Below, one piece after another: positions 11,868 to 21,153 of a stretch of 41,492 bases of DNA. Source of the DNA: Dinochytrium kinnereticum (Eukaryota; Chytridiomycota; Chytridiomycetes; Chytridiales; Chytridiaceae). Below the pieces are notes generated by a model. That model was not told the DNA's origin. It was given only the letters and a program-made list of their open reading frames with translations, and made no database searches. Made by a program: the position numbers and the translations under genes. The DNA is taken from contig JADGJT010000181.1 of the NCBI GenBank assembly GCA_027604005.1, forward strand, positions 2,488-43,979, written 5' to 3'. Numbering within the stretch: position 1 is the stretch's first letter; every line of letters starts with the position of its first letter.

Positions 11868-14800
11868 GCCCTTTACCCATCACCCTTTTTCCGCCTCCAT
11901 TCCTTCACCCATTCAAAGTTGTTGTCGACCCCCTAATCCTTTCCTTCTTGTTACGTTTTGTTTCTTTTTTCTTGTCTTTTCTTTATCCCAAATACTTCAT
12001 GTATCCCGTGAATTCTGATATAGTATGGCTCCTTCAGTTGTTTGTTTGTTTGTTTTTTTTCTTTTCTTTTTTTTTCTTCTGTCTTTTTCTTTCGCTTCTT
12101 TTTCTTGTTCCCTCTCACTCTCTCTGTCTTGGTGTGTGATTTGGTACCGTCTCGTTGTTAGCTTTTTTTGTTTTTGTTTGGCGTTGTTTTTGTGTTTTGT
12201 GTTTTGTTTTTTTTGTTTGTTTTTTTTTTTCTTCATGGTTTTGTTTGTGTGTGTGGTTTGCTTTGTTTTTTTTTCTTCTTTCTTTCAAGAAACGGTGTCC
12301 AAAAACAGTATTGCTCTTGTTCTGGTGTGTTTTGGTTTTGTGGGTGTAGGTCATAGGTCTTTTTTTGGCAGTATCGATTCGCGTTTTTTTGTGAGAGGGT
12401 AGGGAAAATTCACGTGGTGGGAAGGAGGGGGGGGTTGATTTTTCACTGTCCGCGGCTTTCATTTCGTTTCGTCCAAGCAAGTTGGTAAAGGCTTCATTTT
12501 TGTGTTGTGAGGAACGAGGAATCCTTGACAGCAAAGAGTAGCGAATGAATCAATGTCTTTGATGATGATTTTGGGAGGCCAGAGTGTGGAAAGAGTCCTG
12601 GAACTTGACTGTGGTTTCCCTGACACCGCATTTGCTGTAAAGGGTTAGGGTTGTTGTTTCTGTGAGCAATCTGGTGGTTGCGTTTTTTTGATGTACTGAG
12701 ATAGGGAGCCAGTTTGGGGGTTTTTTTTTCCCAGAGCGCGGCAACATGGCTGAGAACAGAGAGAGGTGTGGTGGACTCGAGACCACTTGAGTGAGTGAAC
12801 ACCAAATTCACAGTCAGTTGTCTCCGACAATAAGGATTCTCATATTTTTTGGGACGAAACAAAACGCTCTCTCCCATCCCTCTTGCTCGTCATCCATTTT
12901 GCAACACGGGGGAGGTCGTTGAGGAAGACCTGGGGGTTTAAATGCCAGCCAGCCATTGTGCGGTGATGGATGTCAGAAGCGAGGCTGTTTCTGGAAACAC
13001 GTCCATTTTTTTTTGTCCTAGAGTTGTTTTTGTTTTTTTTCACGGAAGCTTTCACTTTTAGTCTTTCTTTTGGTTGCGTGGGGGTGCCTGCCAATGACAG
13101 AAGTTGGTTTTGTTGGTGAGACATCTACACGTCTTTCCCTCGCGGAAAGTGGATGGGTGTGAATCTGATGGAAAGGTTGTCTCGCCCTGGTGATGCGCGT
13201 TTGAATGGGGGGCGTCATCTGAGTGCTCAATTGCGAGGTTTGCTGGGCTTGAATCTTGTTGATGACACTGGCAGGCATGAGATGAGGTGGAGAAACACCT
13301 CACGACTCTGGTCGGCATTGACCGTCGCGTTTGAAGGATCAAGCAAAAGGTAAGGGCTCGTCTGAGGCAGAGCGGGCTGACCCAAGCGAATAGATGGATT
13401 GTACTGCAGTGTGAAAAGACCGCTTTGCCGCTTTGATGGTCTTTTCTTTTTTTTTTTTAATTAAGCTGAAGACTTGAAGACTGCAGGGGTTAAAGGAAGC
13501 TTCCTTTTTTTTTCTTCTTCCCAGCGTTGGGCAAAGCAACGGGCTTGACTATCTTCTTTTCTTTCTTTTCTTTCGCTTGCGGCGCTTGATGATGATGCGC
13601 CGAGGTTGCATCTCGGGTGATTTGACGCAAGTGGGTTTTCGGGTTTTCGGGGTTAGGGGGGTTGTCTGCATGGGTTGTGTGGGTTTGAGGGATGGTGAGG
13701 GGTTTCGTTTAGGGCCCTGCTATTATTAATTCATCATCCCCTGTATTCTTTTTTTGCAAAAGAGAGCAGGAAGCATCGATGGCCTTTGTTGGTCTGGTTG
13801 AATAACAACTGTTTTGCTTATCAATTGTCTTGTTTCTTATTCATTCCTCGGCATGAAAAAGCCGATCGGGATTGATGGATTTGAACGTTGAACGGATGAA
13901 ATCGAGAGGTCAGGGAAAACGGCCAGCCATCGGCAATGCAAACGCGTTGGTGGGTGGGTGGCGGGGGGTTTGAGGGCGGCGCCAAAGCAAGGTTGGTTGG
14001 GTTGGGGTTGGACACGCTGTGTGTGGTGGTGTGATGTGGGTGTGGCTGGGTGGGACCAAGTGAAATTTTTGAGCTGGATGAGGAAATTCCTCTTTTGGGT
14101 GGTGTTTTTGATGATACTTGAGAGCGTTTGGAGAGTGAACGGCAAGCACAGTTGGGAACTGCGTGGTGACTTTGGCTTTTGGGATTGTTGTTGTTGGTGT
14201 TTTCTGTGTGTGTGATGGGCTGTGGGTTTGGAGAGTGCTGCGAGGATGCGGGCGGGCGGGGGATCGTTTTGTCAGCTTTGAAGAGTCGCTGATGTGATGC
14301 GGATGGAGGGGATGGATGGAATGGGGAGTGAAGGAAGGAGGGGGCGAGGCAGAGCAGAGCAGCTCGGCAGAGAGCGCACGTCATCGAAGCAGCGTGCGTT
14401 TGATTTCTGCGCAGCAAGCAGCATTGGGCGAGAGCAAAGCAGGCCGATGGATGATGGATAATTGAATTGGAAGGATGGATGCTTTGAGGGAGAGAAGGCA
14501 GCCAAGCAGAGGGAGGGAGGGCGATTGAGAGGTAACTTTAATAACTCAAAGCAAGTAATGAACAAGGGGGAAGGAAGAAATGCGTGGGTGGTCAGGGTGG
14601 ATGGTTTGGGAGTGCAAGCAAGCAAGCATGGGTGGGACGCAGGCGGTGCGACATCATGCAGTCACGTTCGCTGCATCACCGTGGCATGCATGCGATATCG
14701 GGTGAGAGAGGCTTCCTTGCAGTTTTGGCCGTTCCAATTCAAGGTCCGCCTGATCAGGTCATGCAACGTCGTTCATTTCACGCTGCTGATTGATTTCCTC

Positions 14801-15142
14801 TCTTGACTTGCCACTTCTTCAGATGGCGGTCGGTCGATTGCTTTAGTGGTGATTATATGAATTGTTCATTAGACGCGGAGAGAGAGACAAGCAGCCTTGC
14901 CATGCTTGATTCAGGCCCTCCCTCGCATTCAAACAATAAATGCTTTTAAAAAGGGGCCCTCCCCCCCCCATCCGTTCCCAACCATTCCTCAACCTCATAT
15001 TCCTCCGATACCTCCCCCCCTCCCCCGCTTATCCCACTCTCAATAATCCCTCATACCAGCCAACACATTCCTCACACATACACATACACACACACAAACA
15101 CTCACAAACAAACAACAACCAAAAAAAAAAACAAACGGGAAA
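11868..15142. other. Gene-poor intergenic region with strong strand asymmetry
   Basis: About 3.3 kb with no supported gene. 11870-12290 is almost entirely pyrimidine on the plus strand (T-rich, with TTTG and CTTT repeats) and probably includes the 3' UTR of ABCA copy B. 13560-14640 is G-rich on the plus strand, with GGGT repeats near 13950 and GGAT/GGAGG repeats near 14300-14530. 15000-15140 is C- then CA-rich and probably forms the leader of the lipase gene; a TTTTAAAAAGG element near 14943 could be its TATA box. Open frames here are proline/serine or phenylalanine low-complexity shadows of these tracts. Confidence 0.55.
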
Positions 15143-17392
15143 ATGACACCCCTCCGTAAAACCCTCCTCCTCCTCCTCGTAGCAACCCTTCTCACCAGCT
15201 TCCTCACCTCACCAGCTTCCGCCGCTCCACTCACTTTGAACAAGAGAGGTGGCGGTGGGAGTTCGGGCCCGCCTGCTTTGCCTGTGAGTGATCTTGGGGT
15301 TGCGTTGAGGAAGGGGTGGGGGACTGAGAGGAATAAGTATCCTGTTGTGCTTGTGCATGGGTTTGCTGGGTTTGGGAGACCGTTGTTGAATGGTTTGTTG
15401 TTTTGCTTCTTATTTTTTTTTATTTTTTTTTGGTCTTTCTTTTCTTTTCTTTTGTTTTTCTTGTGTGTTGCGGTGGGAGTAAGTAGAGTATCGTTGAAAG
15501 TTATTAATCTGGTTTGCTTTCCTGTTTTTTTTTCCTTTCTGTGTGTGTTTATAGCTCTCAACTACTGGGGCGGGATCAGCGGCGACAGTTAGTATTCAAC
15601 ATCAAATCTCCTTCAGTTTCCATCACTCCCTTCAATCTCTTTCAGTATCCATCATCTAACTTTTCTGATTCCGCGTTCCGTTTGTGTCTTTCTCATCTTT
15701 CCGGTTGTTTCTCTCAGCCAAAGCACACCTTGAATCTCTTGGATACAAAGTGTTTGTCGCGGACCTTGGACCCATCTCCTCCAACTGGGAACGTGCTTGC
15801 GAGCTATTCGCTCAGGTGAGTGTCATCAAGATCAGTTCCCCCTTTCTTTTTTTGTTGTTCTTCTTCCTTTTTTTATGCCGTGACCGTTGATTTTTGACTG
15901 GTTTTGCATGTTTGTGTTTTGCAATTAGATTAAGGGCACCGTCGTCGATTATGGTGTCAACAGAAGCACGGTGAGTCCTCCTCCTCACCCTCTCTCCTAA
16001 ATCTCATTTTATCTTTTTCATCCTCTTACCCTCCTGTTTATGTATACTTATCGTTGCTTTTGCTGGGTTTCCTCTTTGGTATTAGACTTATGGATTCCAA
16101 CGTTACGGCCGCAATTATACTGGAAAAGGGTTCATGCCTGAATGGGGTACCAACCCTAACGCCAAGATCAACCTCATTACTCATTCAATGGGTGGACCCA
16201 CTGCTTCTATGATGGTGTCGCTGCTTGGAGAGGTATGTATCAGCCTCCCTCCCATATCTGTTTTTTTTGCGTTTCCGGGTCCCCTTACCCTAAGCCTTTC
16301 CCTCGCCTACTTGTCTTCACCGTTCGCAACAAAGGCCAGTTAGAACTCACCTTCTTTTTTTTGTTTGTTTTTTAAAAAAAAAATAGGGCTTTGCTGCAGA
16401 AGTCGCTGCTACCCCGTCGACGTCGACGGTGTCTGAACTGTTTCAGACGAATAAGAACAGGAAGGCGGGGGATTATGTGAATGGGGTTTTGACCCTTGCT
16501 GCTCCGCATAAGGGGACAACTTTGGATGATTTGATTGGGGGGTTGGAGTTGACGAGGGTGCTTGTTGGGGCTGTTGTTGGGGCTAGCAATGCTGTTAGGG
16601 GGATTTATGATGTTAAGGTGCGTTGGTTTGTTTTCCTGTTGTTGTTTTTTTTTTTCTTCTGGTTGTGTGGGGGAGGGGTCGTTTTTTGTTTTGAGTTGTA
16701 ATTGGATGGAGACGCACCGCCAAAGGTCCAAATCTGACATTTTTTTTATCTTCCCGCCAAAATAGCTCGACCATTGGGGCCTCAAATGGGTTTCAGAAAC
16801 CGAATCCTTTGACAACTTCTTCTCCCGTCTCCTGAACTCCAAGTGGTCCAGAAGCCTCTCCACCGCCTTCTACGACCTCTCTGTCCAGGGCACCCGATCC
16901 CCTCTAAACTCTTGGGTGAAGACCCAACCCGACGTCTACTACTTCTCCGCCCAATCCCGATCCACGGTCCCAGCTCCGGTCACGGGGTTCCACCTCCCCC
17001 TTCCCACCGTGTTCCCGATCTTCCAGCCCTTTGCCGTGCTCATGGGAAGCGTGATCCCACCGAACGTTGACGCTGGAGTTGTCGATGAGCGGTGGTTTGG
17101 AAACGATGGTGTTGTCAACACGTTTTCGATGACGGGACCGTTTCAGGCGCCGGTGGAGGTTGGGTGGGGGGATATCAGGATGGACAGTGATGGGTCTGAT
17201 GGATGGTGGTTTTGGGAGACCAAGAGGGAGGTGAGGGTTGGGAGGCCGAGGAAGGGGGTTTGGCTGGTGCTTGGACCTGTTATGGAGGGGTTTGATCATT
17301 TGGATGTCACGGGGACGTTTGCGGTCACCCCTGGGAGGGCGTATGTTGTTGCTGGGAATGCGGCGGGGGTGTTGAGCAGCACGCCTTTGTGA
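15143..17392 (+). CDS. Secreted triacylglycerol lipase, family I.5-like
   Basis: Seven exons: 15143-15392, 15555-15587, 15718-15815, 15929-15970, 16086-16232, 16387-16617, 16766-17392. They join to 1428 nt (475 aa) with all phases consistent. Residues 1-27 form a signal peptide (hydrophobic LLLLLVATLL, likely cleavage after SPASA). An alpha/beta-hydrolase fold follows: oxyanion segment VVLVHGFAGFG (about 68-78), NYWGG, GPISSNWERACE, nucleophile elbow HSMGG with Ser175, LTLAAPHKGTTL, LDHWGL, then GNDGVVNTFSM with acid Asp381 and FDHLDVTG with base His445. This order and spacing match thermophilic Bacillus-type family I.5 lipases recalled from memory. In that family two His and two Asp hold a zinc ion; here the corresponding DYG...YGRNY region has no His and the first Asp position is Glu119, so zinc binding is probably lost. 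Predicted to hydrolyse extracellular lipid esters. Intron 1 (162 nt) is in frame without stops. Confidence 0.9.
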
Positions 17393-18297
17393 GGGTGGGG
17401 AGGGGGAGATGTGCGCGCGATTCTCCTACTTGTTTTTTCCTTTTTCGTTTCCGTTTTAGACTGTTGAGACGATGCTCTTTTAACCTTTCTTTCTTTCTTT
17501 CTTTTTTTTGGAACGGTTGTCGGTCTATGCCTTTTTCCTTTCCATTTCTTTTCCATTCTTTCTTTTTATCACATGCAGTTTCCCTTTCTTGTCTTTTTTT
17601 GACCTCATCTGGTTTTTTCGGTGCGGTGGTGTTGAGGGGATTCAGGTTTATTGTATTTTTTTTCTTTTTCTTTCTTGGGAGAGGCCATCGCTCTTAGTCA
17701 ATACCACCGTCACGTATGCGTTTTTCACACACACCATCAGCGCCTTCCCTTTCTTTTCTCTCGTGCCTCCTCTTGGTGTTTTGTTTGTTTGAACAAACAT
17801 CCTCAGCGGTTTCAACCTTTGGTGGAATCCCAAGCAATAAACCATCATTGATTGATTGTTCATGGTTGATTGAAGTCATGACAGTGATGATGCGCAGTGA
17901 GGGAATAATTAAACATTAATGTTTGCAGTGGATGAATGCTAAATGACTGTGAGAGAGAGAGAGCGAGAGAGGGTGACGCATGGGGGGCATGATTTGCACG
18001 AACGAAACCAATCAACCAATCAATCAATTCAATCATAGGAATTAATTAATTACTTAATTAATGATAAATTGTCGGTTGAGAAAGGAAGGTCACCAGACGC
18101 CCTTGTGTCACTGACTGACTTGTCCAATTGATTGATTTATTTGTTTTTATTAATTATTGTTATTGTTCAGAACTTCAAGTGCTGATGGCCTATAAAACGG
18201 CATCCACCTTACCCCTTCCCTCCCTCATTTACCATTCATTAATTACACTGTTGTTACTTGTAAATTATCATCTGCTGCAACAACGATAGCCTTCACG
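17393..18297. other. Intergenic: lipase 3' flank and promoter of the next gene
   Basis: 17400-17780 is T/C-rich on the plus strand, probably lipase 3' UTR. AATAAA at 17836-17841 is a possible polyadenylation signal. 18001-18066 holds short AATC and TTAA repeats. A TATA box lies at 18191. No gene is seen. Confidence 0.5.
18191..18197 (+). promoter_or_regulatory. TATA box of the 171-aa protein gene
   Basis: TATAAAA lies 107 bases before the ATG at 18298, in sequence GGCCTATAAAACGG. A pyrimidine-rich, initiator-like stretch (CACCTTACCCCTTCCCTCCC) starts about 15 bases downstream. This is the best-looking core promoter in the window and supports the small intronless gene that follows. Confidence 0.6.
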
Positions 18298-18813
18298 ATG
18301 AACACCATGCAGTACACCGTCCCCTCAACCACCACCACCTCCACCACCCTTCAGCAGCAGCGCCCTCCCACCCCCACACTGCAACACACCTCCAACACCC
18401 ACTCCATGGCAGAAGCCTACCAGCACGCCATCAACGAAGAGATCGACACATTCAACGACCGCATCTCCTGCAACCTCATCACCCGTCACCGCGAACACAT
18501 CCGTCTCTCCTCCACAGACCTCACCGACGACTCGCTCCCATCCACCACCTCCTCCCACCCTCCCACCTCTTCTCCGCTCTCCATGGCTCTGGCGTATGAA
18601 AATGATCTGGCGGAGGAGATGGATGTGCTGGATGATCGGGTTGCGGTTGGGGTTGCGTGGAGGGCGAGGGATGCTGCTAGAGGGTTTTTGGAGTGTGGGG
18701 GGGGAGTTGTGGGGAGGAGGAGTGAGACGCTGATTGCGGGGTTGGATCCGGGATGTGCGAAGGCTGTGCTGCGGTTGCATGCGCTTCGGAGTCATTTTGT
18801 GGGGAGGGGGTGA
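18298..18813 (+). CDS. Hypothetical 171-aa protein with an internal duplication
   Basis: Intronless ATG-to-TGA frame with a TATA box 107 bases upstream. No known family recognised; no signal peptide or membrane helix. Residues 1-35 are Thr/Gln/Pro-rich and probably disordered. Two copies of a helical motif lie exactly 59 residues apart: residues 36-56 and 95-115, sharing SMA-x-AY, then an aliphatic residue, EE, D and DR followed by I or V at identical spacing. Each copy is followed by a basic stretch (TRHREH; WRARDAAR). The linker is Ser/Thr/Pro-rich. The C-terminal 50 residues (SETLIAGLDPGCAKAVLRLHALRSHF) look like a further helix. The register of the duplication argues strongly for a real gene. 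The coding strand flips from C-rich to G-rich between the two copies. Function unknown. Confidence 0.65.
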   Translation: MNTMQYTVPSTTTTSTTLQQQRPPTPTLQHTSNTHSMAEAYQHAINEEIDTFNDRISCNLITRHREHIRLSSTDLTDDSLPSTTSSHPPTSSPLSMALAYENDLAEEMDVLDDRVAVGVAWRARDAARGFLECGGGVVGRRSETLIAGLDPGCAKAVLRLHALRSHFVGRG

Positions 18814-19200
18814 GGGGGGATTGTGGTGTTGGTTGCGTGTACATACTGTTGCCTTTGCTGATGATGTTGCTGGCTGTTGATGGAAATAACATTTCTCTGA
18901 TTCGTTTTGGCTGCCCCTTTTCTTTCTCTGCTGCAAGATCCCAATTGTCTCTTGGCCAGCACGCATCTGCCTCCCCCCCCTCCTCTTCCTCCTCCAGCGT
19001 CCGTCAAATGTCCTCACCTCGCAGCGAGCCACTGACGGAGTCACTCCCCTGCGGCATTGGCCTCTCTCTCTCTGGCTGTCTCCCAGCTGAAAGTCACGGG
19101 TCTTGCATCTTGTGCAACGCCCGCGCGATAACGCATCTCCCCTTGCTGACTGTTTGAGTGGAGATCAAGGGAGGTTTATACCAGCGTTGTTTGTCAGGTG
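18814..19200. other. Intergenic, no gene seen
   Basis: Short 3' flank of the preceding gene. C/T-rich on the plus strand at 18960-19060. Nothing else is recognised. Confidence 0.5.
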
Positions 19201-20345
19201 TTCAGTTAGGTATGTACCTACAGAAATGTTGACCTGTGCGGGCAGCCAACAACAATCTGTGTGTGGGAAGTGCGTGTTGGGAAAGGTGGTGCACGCAGCC
19301 GCACTCCAAACACGCGTGGGTGAAGCGGCACTCGACGAAACTACAACCCTGGGCCGGGGTTGTGCTGCCAATACACCTTGTCGGTACCGCTGCCGCTGAC
19401 ACCGCCGCACGACCCCTCCCTCCGCCCTTTGTGCGGGCTGCCTATTTCCGAAGCATCCATCTTAAAATTGAGGACATGCCGATCCCTTACCTGCGCCACG
19501 CGATCGTCGAGAGAGATAGGGCGTACTTAGCAACGTAGGCCATCATTGCGAAGTCGTATGCGGATGCCACAGGCCAGCCATGGCTGTTACTCCTCCTTGA
19601 ACCGATGAAACTCGTCGATGCGGTGTGGGGTAATGATCAGGGCGGGCGTGGTAAACCGCACGAGCGCCGCGTTGAACGCGGAGAATTGGGCCCGCGAATC
19701 CGGCTCGTCCCTCCGAAAGGCGCAACCCGGTCCACGTCAACCACGACGCGCTTGCGCGGGGCCGCCGCGGCGTCGGTGGTCGAACTTGACAGAGGGGTTT
19801 GTTGATGCCTTGAGCCTGCTGATGCCACTTCGCCGGGGTGTACATCAGCGTGAGCTGTCCAACAGCGCGTCCCGAATATCCACTGTCAGCTGAATGTGAT
19901 AGCCCTGAGGAAGCGTATAAGAACGTTCAACGCAGCCGTCCACCGCTCCGGGTCCCGGTGCCACCTGGACCCTGACGCAGACCACTGGGCCCAAGGGGCG
20001 AGGAGGGCATGCCAGCGACGAGGCCCAGAACGGAAAATCCGGGCCAGCCTACCGGTTGGCGCACCATGCCTGGAAGGAGCTCCTCCAACGCCTAGAGGAG
20101 ACTGGATGATGTGGCGCTGGGTGAGACTCTTGAAGGGGGACGTTCGAACTACGGACGACTGTATCGGCCTCGCCATCTGTTTCCACGCTGGAGCCGGCCT
20201 GGTCCAGTTCCCACGGGATCGGTGCAGTGCTATCCTCTGAGCGACACCCAACACCAAAGATGGGTGATGCCTGGACTTCCCACTCCTTTTATGAGACGGT
20301 AGACGCTGTGCGGGGGCCTCCCCGCTCACCGACCGAGGGTGAGGG
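19201..20345 (-). mobile_element. Decayed mobile-element-like segment (zinc-knuckle protein remnant)
   Basis: This block is compositionally unlike its A/T-rich right flank and has no intact gene. On the minus strand, pieces of one protein-like sequence can be followed through frame changes and stops. Near 19650-19710 it reads FSAFNAALVRF and then TPHRIDEFHRFKEE. Near 19285-19345 it reads a zinc-knuckle-like CRFTHACLECG followed by HHLSQH, preceded by PAQGCSFVE. A short CxxC/CxxxxH cluster after a helical domain recalls the gag-like proteins of tyrosine-recombinase or other fungal retroelements, but I cannot name the family. No terminal repeats or target-site duplication were found. Simple repeats begin directly beyond 20370. 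Limits are approximate. Confidence 0.4.
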
Positions 20346-20373
20346 GAATGACAGTTGTTTATTCCGTTGATAC

Positions 20374-20464
20374 ATTATTATTATTATTATTTTTATTATT
20401 ATTATAATAATTATTATTGTAATTATAAATATTCTTATTGTTGTTGTTGTTGTTGTTGTTGTTG
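20374..20464. repeat. ATT / GTT trinucleotide microsatellite
   Basis: Imperfect (ATT)n, with interruptions, passes into a clean run of about eight GTT units. It starts about 30 bases after the end of the decayed mobile-element block, so it may be the tail of that element or independent. Confidence 0.8.
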
Positions 20465-21153
20465 CTGAAATCCCTCCCTATCTGCATTTGAGCGATTATT
20501 ACAATTGATAAAATGAATAATTAATAAATAAATAAATAAATGATAATAACCAAAATATTTTTATTATTATTATTTATCTTTTGTGAAAAATTGATTTCAT
20601 CAAAAGACAAATCCTTCACTGGCTGACTGACTGACTGACTGACTGACTGATTGACTGATTGACAACGTTACGTACACACGACCTGAACAACCAACAACAT
20701 CAACAACCCGTTCGTCCTTGCAACCCTCACCATCCCTAATTGGCAGATCCATCAAGGATCGCTGCTATCTGTCGTCCTCTGGTTCTGTCTGTGGGAGAGC
20801 TGTTGCTCTGTCTGTGAACACCAGGAGTGGATCATTATTTGCCTTTCGGTCCTGTCTTCTTCTAGTGTTCTTCTTTGTGAAGCTGTGTGTGATATTTTTG
20901 GTTGAAGATTGCGTGGATGCCATGAAGCTGTTTTCTGTTCAGGTTGGTGGTTGGTTTGTTGGTGCTTTTTTTATGTTTTTGTTTAGGTTTGGTGCGGGAG
21001 GTGGGGTTTCCCCCCCCTTCTTTTTTTAAAGACTCTGCATCTTTCCTTGATGATCGTGATCAGCTTTACTCCTAACCTGTTTTTCTTCTTGTTTGGTTTT
21101 TCTTTGGTAATCGGCTGGCTTCGCATCATCATCATTCATCTTCATCATCTTAG
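20465..21153. other. A/T-rich spacer upstream of the PARP-finger gene
   Basis: Mostly simple-sequence and T-rich DNA. It must contain the first exon of the zinc-finger gene. A candidate is ATG at 20922 reading MKLFSVQ to 20942 before a GTTGGT donor, which splices in phase to the exon at 21154, but this is only one possibility. Confidence 0.4.
20622..20662. repeat. TGAC tetranucleotide microsatellite
   Basis: About nine tandem CTGA/TGAC units with two C-to-T variants near the right end (GATTGACTGATTGAC). Confidence 0.8.

Noticed and set aside
11997..12402. Several Lys-rich or Phe-rich frames
   Set aside because: Direct products of the pyrimidine tract; low complexity on both strands.
13821..14417. 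198-codon minus-strand Pro/Ser/His-rich frame
   Set aside because: Complement of a G-rich low-complexity block; no domain, no splice signals of note.
18325..19044. 239-codon minus-strand frame opposite the 171-aa gene
   Set aside because: The plus-strand gene has a TATA box and an internal duplication; the antisense frame is Gly/Pro-rich shadow sequence.
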